A program made the translations under genes and the position numbers. Shown here piece by piece: positions 8,551 to 16,427 of a stretch of 48,001 nt of DNA (position 1 is its first letter; the number at the start of each line of letters is the position of its first letter). The stretch is from positions 1 through 48,001 of the forward strand of contig JAFGSG010000133.1 in assembly GCA_016934735.1 (NCBI GenBank), written 5' to 3'. Source of the stretch: Spirochaetota bacterium (lineage in GTDB: Bacteria > Spirochaetota > UBA4802 > JAFGDQ01). Under the pieces are notes generated by a model, which saw only the letters and a list, made by a program, of their open reading frames with translations, made no database searches and was not told the origin of the DNA.

Positions 8551-8597
8551 AATGTCCCATTTTTACAATTCTTCCGTCTTTTTCCTAAGTATATATA
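8551..8597 (+). promoter_or_regulatory. Regulon promoter/operator copy 1 (MFS transporter)
   Basis: AATGTCCCATTTTTACAATT (8551-8570) matches two other sites at 10335 and 13973. CCTAAGTATATATA begins exactly 33 bp after the start of the motif, as CCTA/TCTA does in the other two. TTACAA (8563-8568) could act as -35, with TAAGTA (8586-8591) as -10 after 17 bp. The remaining AATGTCC half may be a binding site for the AraC-type regulator at 12818 (inference). Confidence 0.65.
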
Positions 8598-8954
8598 GAA
8601 CAAATAAAATATATATAAAATAATTTTTTAAGTATTTATTTCGCAACCTCAAATGAAGGTACTGTATAGCTGGTATCGGTGTCAGAAACTGATATGTTAC
8701 TCAGAATCACACGCTGTACCAATATAGGAGACTTCAGGAGTATTGGGGAAACAAAAATATGTGATACCCTTGTATGCAGCCACGATTTTTCTGCTGTTTC
8801 AGGGTATAATGCAGGCGTGACATTGGAACGTCCTGATACAATTATGTATGAAGCGAGAAACTGCGGTTTAAATTATAAATTGCAGAAATAAGAATATAAA
8901 TTTTTTTCGCTTCCTGTTTTAATAATTATTTAATTTATGGAGGATGATAGAAGT
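8598..8954 (+). other. Long leader of the MFS gene with a possible decayed ORF
   Basis: About 350 bp separate the shared promoter motif from the transporter start. An open frame at 8679-8891 (70 codons, GTG start, no convincing ribosome site) has a protein-like C-terminus (VSGYNAGVTLERPDT) but no family I recognise. It may be a relic of a gene once first in this operon, a leader peptide, or chance. Confidence 0.25.
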
Positions 8955-10187
8955 ATGAAAAATCCAAGACGTGGTTATCTCGTAAGGACGTTAATTTTCC
9001 TTGCTCTGTTAATCGGTTTCCTTTATCTTGATAGGCTTGCAATCACTTTTATGATGCCTGCTATCATGCCGGATCTGCAGTTGACAAATTTCCAGGTCGG
9101 GCAGATCAATTTAACTACTACGCTGTTTCTTGCCATATCCGGTATAATTTTCGGTATGGTCGCAGACAAAACCGGGAAAAGAAAATTCTGGCTTGCTTTG
9201 CTTTCCATCTTAACTTCCATTTTCGCCGGATTATGTATATTCGCAACTTCATTTGAAACGTTATTTCTTTTCAGGGCATTGGTTGGAATCGCGGAAGGTC
9301 CCCTCCTTGCTTTAACTTATACGATGATAGGACATGAAGACCCTGAGCATTATGGATTAAACATCGGAATCATTGCCATGACAATCGGTATATGTGCCAA
9401 TATCCTTGGCCCGGTTATGGTCACACAGTTAATCAGTGTTGTTGACTGGCAATGGACATTCCTGCTAAGCGCAATTCCGGGTTTTATTGTCTCTCTCTGT
9501 ATATTGAAATGGGTGAAAGAAGTAGAGATTTCACCGGAAGAACGGGAAAAATCCAAGGCACAAAATATCGCACAGTTCCTGCAGATATTTAAATACAGGA
9601 ATTTAGTAATCTGTGTTATTATCGGCATGTTGCATATGACCGCATATTGGATTGTACTTGTGTACGGTCCTCTCTATTTGACCAAGGTCGTAGGGCAATC
9701 CGTTGAAAAGATGGGTGTTATCACATCATTGGCCGGATTACTGGTATTCCCCTGGACGCTGATCATGCCTCTTACAGACAAGGTCGGCCGCAAGCCTGTA
9801 TTATACCTGGCTTATTTTTTCTGTATCATACCTTTCCTTGGCATTATATTAGGCGGCGGATCGACGGTAACAATAGTATTATATGTAGTCTTTGCCATGC
9901 TGCCTGCAGTTTTTACCCCCATCTGGAGCGGTGTTATCCCTACAGAAAGCCTGCCGGAACGATTACAGGTCAGCTCCAGTACAGTTGTTATCGCAGCCGG
10001 CGATATTGTTGGAGGCGCTATTATGTCTGCCGCAGCAGGTAAAATTGCAGATATCTATGGATTGACTTCTATCTTCATTATCGGTGCTGTTTGTATGGCT
10101 GCCTGTTTTCTGCTCGTATTCGCTTTGAAAGAAAGCAATCCAAAGTTGGTAGCAAAAAAAGATGCCCTTGTAGCAGCCAATTTATAA
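8955..10187 (+). CDS. MFS transporter, probably uptake of the island's substrate
   Basis: A 410-residue major-facilitator protein with about 12 membrane helices. The loop 2-3 signature GMVADKTGKRKFW and the DKVGRKP repeat in the second half are present. The sequence style is that of the anion/cation symporter branch (organic acid uptake), but specificity is unknown. The start is placed at ATG 8955 because GGAGG at 8939-8943 is correctly spaced from it; an upstream ATG at 8937 overlaps that ribosome site. It is the first gene of the catabolic island and carries the shared promoter motif far upstream. A strong hairpin follows at 10218. Confidence 0.88.
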   Translation: MKNPRRGYLVRTLIFLALLIGFLYLDRLAITFMMPAIMPDLQLTNFQVGQINLTTTLFLAISGIIFGMVADKTGKRKFWLALLSILTSIFAGLCIFATSFETLFLFRALVGIAEGPLLALTYTMIGHEDPEHYGLNIGIIAMTIGICANILGPVMVTQLISVVDWQWTFLLSAIPGFIVSLCILKWVKEVEISPEEREKSKAQNIAQFLQIFKYRNLVICVIIGMLHMTAYWIVLVYGPLYLTKVVGQSVEKMGVITSLAGLLVFPWTLIMPLTDKVGRKPVLYLAYFFCIIPFLGIILGGGSTVTIVLYVVFAMLPAVFTPIWSGVIPTESLPERLQVSSSTVVIAAGDIVGGAIMSAAAGKIADIYGLTSIFIIGAVCMAACFLLVFALKESNPKLVAKKDALVAANL

Positions 10188-10217
10188 TCACGCAGGATAA
10201 AGTCAGCTGTCAAATAT

Positions 10218-10247
10218 TAGCAGTTTCCTGAAGACAGGAAACTGCTA
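10218..10247 (+). terminator. Strong hairpin after the MFS gene
   Basis: TAGCAGTTTCCTG and CAGGAAACTGCTA form a perfect 13-bp stem with an AAGA loop, 30 bp after the stop codon. No T-tract follows, so it may stabilise the mRNA end or act with Rho rather than as a classical intrinsic terminator. Confidence 0.55.
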
Positions 10248-10334
10248 AGTTATACATGGAGGTATCGCTATCATTGTCTTTATTTGTAAGGTCAACCTGC
10301 GGGAAAAAGGCATTATCTCAATAAAAAATTATTA

Positions 10335-10381
10335 AATGTCCATTTTTTACAAGTATTAAATAATACCCCTATGTATATATA
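10335..10381 (+). promoter_or_regulatory. Regulon promoter/operator copy 2 (amidase operon)
   Basis: AATGTCCATTTTTTACAAGT (10335-10354), followed at +33 by CCTATGTATATATA (10368-10381). Spacing is identical to copies at 8551 and 13973. TTACAA (10347-10352) and TATGTA (10370-10375) would be -35 and -10 with a 17-bp spacer. The amidase start codon is about 70 bp downstream. Confidence 0.7.
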
Positions 10382-10451
10382 AATCAAAGATGTAAAATAG
10401 TATTTTGAGTATTATAAACAACAGGAAAATAAAATATCAATAGGAGTTAGA

Positions 10452-11516
10452 ATGATGAATGTGTACCAGGCTGTTGCATGCCAGACTGCTTACCAATCTG
10501 CACATACCAAAGATGAGCTTAAGAAAAATATCGATCATGCATCAGATATGATTAAATGTGCTGTATATAGTGTCTGTTTTAATGACCCGGTCAAGTTAAT
10601 TGCATTCAGCGAGTGGGGGATTCCAGGTGTTCCCGGGCCTGTCATTGAAGACTGGAGAAAAATATCAGTTACAATTCCTGGCCCGATTACGAATCACTTT
10701 GCTAAACTGGCTAAGGAATTAAATACATATATTATTCCCGGGAGTTGGCCGGAATATGATGATAAATATAAAAAGGCGATCTTTAATACTTGTTTTTTAG
10801 TCGGGCCGGAAGGTTATCTTGCGAAATACCGCAAGGTTAATCCAGTTCCTATGATGGAATTAAGTTTATCACCCGGTGAAATGTTAAATGATGGATATGA
10901 CCTGGAGAAAAATCCTTTATTCCCGGTTGTTAAAACAGAAATCGGCAATATAGGCATGTATATCTGTTATGATTCGTTTTTCCCTGAGGTTGCACGGCAA
11001 TTAGCGTATAATGGAGCTGAAATACTTGTCGGCGTTAACGCCATTTTCTATCCGGCTGGTGACAGGTTCCTTGACTATATGAATTCATGCAATAAGGTGA
11101 GAGCTTTTGAGAATATGTGCTATGGGCTATACGTTAATGGCGGTGCATCTATTAGTCAAACTAAGTCAATTTGCGAATCCGGTTGCAGTCAAATAGTGGA
11201 TTACCAGGGAAGAATTTTATCTATTATAAACGGAGCCGGTGAAGCTATTACATCAGCTACATTTAATATAGATATGCTGAGACATTACCGGACAGCACTT
11301 ATGGATGCTAATCTGCTATGTCAGGTAAGAAGCGAAGCTTATGATTATTTGAAAACACCCAAGATTAAAATGCATCCTGAATTTTCAGAAAGAGACATAT
11401 TAATGTATGAACGTGAAAAAATACGGGCAGCAGATCAGGAGGATTTTTATTCATCGTTTTATCCTAAGGAAATGCGGGCGATGAGGCATTCGGAAAAATG
11501 GTGGAAAGGAGTATGA
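10452..11516 (+). CDS. Carbon-nitrogen hydrolase (nitrilase superfamily amidase or carbamoylase)
   Basis: A 354-residue cytosolic nitrilase-superfamily hydrolase. The Glu-Lys-Cys triad is visible: E54 (AFSEWGIPG), K128 (AKYRKVNP) and C172 (MYICYDSFFPEVAR). The family hydrolyses amides, nitriles or N-carbamoyl groups; the exact substrate cannot be read from sequence. GGAG at 10443 supports ATG 10452 (a second ATG follows directly). The RidA-like gene starts 2 bp after its stop codon, indicating translational coupling. With a 2-aminothiazoline-carboxylate-hydrolase-like enzyme two genes on, an N-carbamoyl amino acid amidohydrolase is an attractive but unproven assignment. Confidence 0.85.
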   Translation: MMNVYQAVACQTAYQSAHTKDELKKNIDHASDMIKCAVYSVCFNDPVKLIAFSEWGIPGVPGPVIEDWRKISVTIPGPITNHFAKLAKELNTYIIPGSWPEYDDKYKKAIFNTCFLVGPEGYLAKYRKVNPVPMMELSLSPGEMLNDGYDLEKNPLFPVVKTEIGNIGMYICYDSFFPEVARQLAYNGAEILVGVNAIFYPAGDRFLDYMNSCNKVRAFENMCYGLYVNGGASISQTKSICESGCSQIVDYQGRILSIINGAGEAITSATFNIDMLRHYRTALMDANLLCQVRSEAYDYLKTPKIKMHPEFSERDILMYEREKIRAADQEDFYSSFYPKEMRAMRHSEKWWKGV

Positions 11517-11517
11517 T

Positions 11518-11877
11518 GTGATAGATAATAAAATAAAAAGTCCATATTCACCGGTAGTGATTTCCAACGGTTTGATATTTGTTTCAGGTCAACTGCCACT
11601 GGATATTAAAACCGGAAATATTGCTGGAAATGACATAGTATCTCAGACAAGACAGGTTTTAACGAATATGGACATTGTGCTTAATGAAGCAGGTCAGTCC
11701 TTGGCTTCAGTCGTCAAAACGACAGTGTTCCTGACGAATCTTGATGATTTTAAGCTTATGAATGAAATATATATAGAGTACTTCGGTGAAATTTTACCGG
11801 CTCGTTCCTGTGTTGAAGTGTCAAGGCTTATTAAAGATGTGTTAATAGAGATTGAGGCAATTGCCAGAATTTTATAA
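11518..11877 (+). CDS. RidA/YjgF-family enamine/imine deaminase-like protein
   Basis: A 119-residue Rid-family protein. Typical landmarks are present: VSGQLPLD near residue 22, the active-site Arg96 in LPARSCVEVSRL, and the C-terminal VLIEIEAIA with the conserved Glu. RidA proteins form trimers and hydrolyse reactive enamines/imines to ketones and ammonia. Rid members embedded in catabolic operons often act on a pathway intermediate. The start codon is GTG at 11518, one base after the upstream TGA. A small hairpin (11897-11920) separates it from the next gene. Confidence 0.88.
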   Translation: MIDNKIKSPYSPVVISNGLIFVSGQLPLDIKTGNIAGNDIVSQTRQVLTNMDIVLNEAGQSLASVVKTTVFLTNLDDFKLMNEIYIEYFGEILPARSCVEVSRLIKDVLIEIEAIARIL

Positions 11878-11956
11878 ATAAATGTACATTAAATGACTGG
11901 TTACTTAAGGTAACGGCCAGGATTTAATAACAATAAAACAAAAAGGAGAATATAAA

Positions 11957-12685
11957 ATGACAGATCAAATGAATAATGACTACTACATATCTCGCAAAGA
12001 TGCTGTTCTGGAGGATTACGATCAGGCAACTGGAGCGATCTATGCCGGGCTTTTATCAGCCTATTATGGTGAAAAGCCTGCCAATACAATGATCAAAGAA
12101 ATTCGTAATGAATTTGAGTCCCTTATCCTTAAAATGCCTTATGTCGGCGGTGACAATAATATTTACTCAGGAATGTTTTTTATGGCTGTTCCTCATTTAG
12201 CCTTATATAAGATATTGAAGGCTCATGGTAAACCTCTGGTGGAGATTGGAAAAATTGTCTACTTGACATTGGAAATATTTTTTGATAAATATCCTCCAAC
12301 GTACATGATGTTTGCGGATATGGATCAGAAAGAGCTCTATACAATGCAGAAGAATGCCGCTTTAGAATCACAAAAGCGCCAATATCCAGGCGACTGGGTA
12401 TTTGATATTTGCAAGCCTTCTACCGATGGAGAATATGATTTCGGCTACGACGAATACGAATGCGGCATGTTGAAATTTTTTGAAGCACAAGGGGGAAAGG
12501 AAATTATGCCCTATGTCTGTCTTGCAGACTTTGTCATGAGTAGAGCATGCGGCACGGGTTTAGTGCGGAATACAACGCTTGCTGAGGGCGGCGACAGATG
12601 TGATTTCAAATACAAGTACGGCAGGACGGTAATGCAGGGATGGCCGCCTATGTTTTTAAAAACAGAGGATTTTAAGATAAAGTAA
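11957..12685 (+). CDS. L-2-amino-thiazoline-4-carboxylic acid hydrolase-like protein
   Basis: A 242-residue cytosolic protein. The C-terminal half with Cys-rich segment YDEYECGMLKFF, YVCLADFVMS and the terminal TLAEGGDRCDFKYKYG matches my recollection of the ATC-hydrolase family (PF14196). The founder opens the 2-amino-thiazoline-4-carboxylate ring to N-carbamoyl-L-cysteine; many relatives have unknown substrates. A strong ribosome site (AAAAAGGAG) precedes ATG 11957. Its position between a nitrilase-family amidase and a cysteine-desulfidase-like gene is consistent with that chemistry, but a related heterocycle is equally possible. Confidence 0.75.
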   Translation: MTDQMNNDYYISRKDAVLEDYDQATGAIYAGLLSAYYGEKPANTMIKEIRNEFESLILKMPYVGGDNNIYSGMFFMAVPHLALYKILKAHGKPLVEIGKIVYLTLEIFFDKYPPTYMMFADMDQKELYTMQKNAALESQKRQYPGDWVFDICKPSTDGEYDFGYDEYECGMLKFFEAQGGKEIMPYVCLADFVMSRACGTGLVRNTTLAEGGDRCDFKYKYGRTVMQGWPPMFLKTEDFKIK

Positions 12686-12817
12686 TCCTGAATTAACTAA
12701 TGGAGTTTTAGTATTAATAGCAGGGTCTTAAAAAATTAAGTCTGTTTGAAGATGAATATAAATTTTATAATAATTTTTATCAATTAATTATTATTAGTTT
12801 ATGTAGCGAGACTTTTA

Positions 12818-13717
12818 ATGAATTATCATTTACAAAATTGTTTATCTGATGCGACTAATATTGATTTAAACAGTTTGTCGTTTACAGGTATAAAACATGT
12901 TAATAGAACATGCAATATATTTTACCCGATTATTCCGCGTGATCCCAAATATTATTTTGATGAGAATGCCAGTCTTCCATCCGAGAGATATAAAAATATT
13001 GTTTACTTTTATTACCAGTCTCATATAGCAAAAAATGCGGAGAGTGATATACTCGTCCCTGAAGAAGGAAATACTGCACTTGTTTTCCGATGTTCACCTC
13101 GCAAACCGGGTGTCTTTCTGGTAGGAACGCCTACAACTCCCAGAGAACCTGAGTATGTCATTTTCGGATGCGATTATTTTCTTGTCTATTTCTGTGCCGG
13201 TATGGGTTATTCTTTTTGTCCATTTCCGGCTACGGAATTTACTGACAGATCTTTTCCTGTGGATGAAATATTTCCCGGAAAATCAAAAAGCGATATAAAA
13301 AATTTAGCAGAGAAGATAGCATCTGCCGCTACATTCCAGGAACGCGTTCGCACCTTTGAACAGTTTATGGAAACGCATGAATCATTATTCCGGGAAATTC
13401 CAGTACATATTAAATATACTATTGATAAAATACGCAGCAAGGTAGATTGTGTACCGGAAGGTGGAATAAGTAATAACTGCTGGTATACAGACAGGCATAT
13501 TCGAAGAATGTTCCACAAGTATGTCGGGATCCCGCCAAAGTTATACAGCAATATAATCCGGCATTATAAAGCCAGGGCGATTTTATGTTCTGATCCTAAT
13601 CTTGATATGACGTACTTAGCTCTGGAACTTGGTTACTACGATCAATCCCACTTTATAAAAGAATTTAAAAGATTTCTTGGATTTGTACCGAGCCGGATTA
13701 TTCGTAATCTGACTTAA
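12818..13717 (+). CDS. AraC-family transcriptional regulator
   Basis: A 299-residue protein. An N-terminal sensor-like domain (about 1-195, no recognised cupin signature) is followed by a C-terminal double helix-turn-helix of the AraC/XylS type: RHIRRMFHKYVGIPPKLYSN, then DMTYLALELGYYDQSHFIKE and FKRFLGFVPSR. It lies inside the island, codirectional with it, and is the natural candidate to bind the AATGTCC...TTACAA motif upstream of three neighbouring units. No copy of the motif was found before its own start (12686-12817), so autoregulation by the same site is not evident. Confidence 0.9.
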   Translation: MNYHLQNCLSDATNIDLNSLSFTGIKHVNRTCNIFYPIIPRDPKYYFDENASLPSERYKNIVYFYYQSHIAKNAESDILVPEEGNTALVFRCSPRKPGVFLVGTPTTPREPEYVIFGCDYFLVYFCAGMGYSFCPFPATEFTDRSFPVDEIFPGKSKSDIKNLAEKIASAATFQERVRTFEQFMETHESLFREIPVHIKYTIDKIRSKVDCVPEGGISNNCWYTDRHIRRMFHKYVGIPPKLYSNIIRHYKARAILCSDPNLDMTYLALELGYYDQSHFIKEFKRFLGFVPSRIIRNLT

Positions 13718-14252
13718 ATACAATGATTTTCCTTTAGAAAACCACATGTTGTAATTTAAGGTTGATTTTATTATTTAAAATAAAACATAGCTTTGTAAAA
13801 AAATAATAAATTGTGCCTCTGTCACTACATGTAAAAATTTATTACAAGTTATGTTAACAAGCCTCAATCACCATAACAATACCTATTTTCATGATTTCAC
13901 TAAACCAATCAGAAGCAAGTCTGCTGCAGCCAATCCTTACTATAACCGGATTTTTTCAATAATAAGAAAACGAATGTCCGTTTATTACAATACCTTTGCA
14001 TTTTTTCTATTTAGATTATAGATAAAAAGCAGTGATATTTTTCTATAAATAGAAATCGGATGCCTGTGCGCCTCGATTTAATATTCTAAATTACATAGTA
14101 AAATGTAAGAATATAATTTTTTATTTGATAGCGGTGGAATAATCGGATTATGTCTTGCTTCTTTGCTGACAGATGAAGGACCAGCTCAATTAAATCTAAT
14201 AATAAATAAATATATTAAAATTGTTTTATTTTAATATATAACAAAGAGTTAT
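13718..14252 (+). other. Intergenic region before the CyuA-like gene
   Basis: About 535 bp. It contains regulon site 3 (13973) and a half-site-like TTTATTACAAG at 13838-13848. From 14109 to 14234 there is an open, ATG-less frame encoding a protein-like GGIIGLCLASLLTDEGPAQ segment, perhaps a gene relic. No RNA gene was recognised. Confidence 0.4.
13973..14020 (+). promoter_or_regulatory. Regulon promoter/operator copy 3 (CyuA-like gene)
   Basis: AATGTCCGTTTATTACAATA (13973-13992), followed at +33 by TCTATTTAGATTATAG. Consensus of the three copies is AATGTCCNWTTWTTACAAKW, then 13 variable bases and YCTAWKTA. TTACAA (13985-13990) and TATTTA (14008-14013) give a 17-bp spacing. The coding start is about 230 bp further on, so the leader is long. 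Confidence 0.65.
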
Positions 14253-15710
14253 ATGGTAGATCTTAATAAATTTATTAATGAAAATGTTAAAAATTCAGTA
14301 GGATGTACTGAGCCTGCTGCTATCGGATTGTCCGTGGCGGCAGCAATGTATGCGCTTAAGGGGATATTGCCTGATGATTATGTCCATAAAACGGACAAAA
14401 TAGATATCCAAGACATAACTGAAAATGTTATAAGTATATCGGTAAAAACTGATAGAGGTATATATAAGAATGCGTTTTCGGTCGGCATATCACGTAAAAA
14501 CGGACAGACGGTCAGGGGTATTGAAACGGCTGCTGCATTAGGGGCATTTTGTGATCCCGGGAAGGAGCTGGAATTATTCATCGGCCTGACGGATGAACAA
14601 TTCCATAACGCATATGAACTCATTAACAAAAACAAGGTTAAAGTTGCCCCCAATTATAAATGGGATCAACTTCATATTGAGGCTGAAATAAAAATTAAAG
14701 GCCGATCCAGCAAGGCCTGGATAATCGGTGAGCATTCGAATATTGACAGCATTGAGGTTAACGATAAGATTGTCTATAAAAAAACAAAAATTGGTACGGA
14801 GACAGGAAAACTGAAGAGATTAACGGAGTTTAGTGATTTTATCGGCATTATTGAATCAAATCTTTCAGATACATCGAAAGGAATAGCTGCCCGGGCGACT
14901 ATTGAGGAAATATTAATCACAAACCATAAGGCATCTCTCGATGCAGAAAAAATATTTAAAAATCTCAGGATAGATAATGCAGTAGGGATAGCCTTTAAGG
15001 ATTTTTCAACGAACATGGACCTGGGGCAGGGTTGTATTGACCTCGCACAACAAAAAACAGCATTAACTATAGAAGCAAGAATGAGCGGATCTAATGTCTT
15101 AATAAGGACATGTGCCGGCTCAGGAAATATGGGGATATGTTCAACGTTACCTCTTATTGCTCTGGCTATTTATAATATCAATAAGGATAATCCAAATCAA
15201 AACATAGAATGGAATTCGGCCACAGAAGCTATAAGAAGATACCATCCTGAAAAATGGGCAAGATTACTCGGCGCGGTTGCATTGGTTCACCTGATTACAA
15301 ATTATATAAGTTTATACTCGGGGAAGATATCAGCAATATGCGGTTGTGGTTTTAAAGTTGGTATTGGATTAACTGTCGGGGTAGTATATTATCTTTGTTC
15401 TGAGAAAAATATGGATATTAGTCTAACTATTCAAAAGGCAATAAACGGCATGTCAAACAGTGTTGCAGGAATGATATGCGATGGTGCGAAAGAGTCCTGT
15501 GCCTTAAAAGGAGTGGCAGGAGTAGCGCCCGCAATTGAAAGCGCCATGCTTGCCTGTCGCGGAGGCGGATCATACGAAAGGGGTATTTTTAATCGTGATA
15601 ATGGAGTGAAGACGCTGCAAGACATAGGAAAATTTTTTCATAGAACACTGTCTTTCGATAAACAAATTATTAATTATTTAAACTCTCAATCGGAAAAAAT
15701 TACAATTTAA
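14253..15710 (+). CDS. CyuA-like Fe-S L-cysteine desulfidase family protein
   Basis: A 485-residue cytosolic protein of the L-cysteine desulfidase / UPF0597 family, related to Fe-S L-serine dehydratase alpha. It begins with NSVGCTEPAAIGL (Cys18 region) and has GSGNMGICSTLP near 290, ICGCGF near 362 and MICDGAKESCALKG near 407. These Cys residues are candidate ligands of the [4Fe-4S] cluster. Characterised members convert L-cysteine to pyruvate, ammonia and sulfide. It is somewhat longer than the usual 430-440 residues. Its promoter carries the island motif, linking it to the amidase and transporter; action on cysteine or a cysteine-like product is therefore plausible, and another beta-substituted amino acid cannot be excluded. 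Confidence 0.8.
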   Translation: MVDLNKFINENVKNSVGCTEPAAIGLSVAAAMYALKGILPDDYVHKTDKIDIQDITENVISISVKTDRGIYKNAFSVGISRKNGQTVRGIETAAALGAFCDPGKELELFIGLTDEQFHNAYELINKNKVKVAPNYKWDQLHIEAEIKIKGRSSKAWIIGEHSNIDSIEVNDKIVYKKTKIGTETGKLKRLTEFSDFIGIIESNLSDTSKGIAARATIEEILITNHKASLDAEKIFKNLRIDNAVGIAFKDFSTNMDLGQGCIDLAQQKTALTIEARMSGSNVLIRTCAGSGNMGICSTLPLIALAIYNINKDNPNQNIEWNSATEAIRRYHPEKWARLLGAVALVHLITNYISLYSGKISAICGCGFKVGIGLTVGVVYYLCSEKNMDISLTIQKAINGMSNSVAGMICDGAKESCALKGVAGVAPAIESAMLACRGGGSYERGIFNRDNGVKTLQDIGKFFHRTLSFDKQIINYLNSQSEKITI

Positions 15711-15722
15711 AGGTAAAAATAT

Positions 15723-15796
15723 AAATTAAATACGTATGGGTAATCCCGATAAATTTTCATGCCGGCAAATGCGGATTCATGTATTTAATTTTTTTA
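15723..15796 (+). terminator. Hairpin with T-run after the CyuA-like gene
   Basis: AAATTAAATAC (15723-15733) pairs with GTATTTAATTT (15781-15791), an 11-bp stem extended by ATG/CAT. A T-rich run follows. The large loop and AT-rich stem make it a weak terminator, so read-through into the molybdenum hydroxylase genes is possible. Confidence 0.4.
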
Positions 15797-15830
15797 AATT
15801 CAATTCAGTTTATCAGGAGGTTAAAATAAA

Positions 15831-16427
15831 ATGACTGAAGATAAAGGTGTGTCAATGGAAGCAGCAAAAAAAAATCAGGTCAAAAATGGTATAAGAGAAG
15901 AGAACGGAGAAAGTACTCCCTATATAGTAAAAATCAAAGTAAACGGGATATTGCATGAGTTAAAAGTCGGATATGATATACAACCTTCACATACGCTGGC
16001 CCATGTTCTCAGAGAGAACCTGGGGTTTACCGGATTAAAAGTTGCATGTGACGAAGGAGCATGCGGGGCCTGTACAGTGATCATGGACGGGAAAGCTGTT
16101 TTATCATGCATGACACTGGCTATAGAGGCGGATGGCCGCGAAATATTAACGATAGAAGGGCTGGATAAGAATGATCCGGTTGTGGAAGCTTTTGCCGAAC
16201 AGAGCGAACCGGGATATGGTACTGCAATACAATGCGGATATTGCACACCCGGGTTTGTTATGTCAGCCAGAGCTTTACTGGATAAGAATCCCGATCCAAG
16301 TATGGAAGAGGTAAAGGAGGCTCTTTCCGGGCACTTGTGCAGATGTGGGTGCTACCCTGCAATAGCTCACGCTGTAGTGCATGCGTCTGAGAAAATAGCG
16401 GCAAAAGGGGGATCAAAAAATGAATAA
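15831..16427 (+). CDS. Molybdenum hydroxylase, [2Fe-2S] small subunit
   Basis: A 198-residue CoxS/XdhC-type iron-sulfur subunit. A 30-residue N-terminal extension precedes the plant-type ferredoxin domain (CDEGACGACTVIMDGKAVLSC at about 74-95). The C-terminal helical [2Fe-2S] domain has QCGYCTPG and HLCRCGCYPA. It relays electrons from the molybdenum site to the flavin subunit of a xanthine-dehydrogenase-family enzyme that hydroxylates an N-heterocycle or aldehyde. AGGAGG precedes the ATG. Its end overlaps the large-subunit start by 8 bp, so the three genes from here to 21220 form one operon in the order S-L-M. Confidence 0.93.
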   Translation: MTEDKGVSMEAAKKNQVKNGIREENGESTPYIVKIKVNGILHELKVGYDIQPSHTLAHVLRENLGFTGLKVACDEGACGACTVIMDGKAVLSCMTLAIEADGREILTIEGLDKNDPVVEAFAEQSEPGYGTAIQCGYCTPGFVMSARALLDKNPDPSMEEVKEALSGHLCRCGCYPAIAHAVVHASEKIAAKGGSKNE

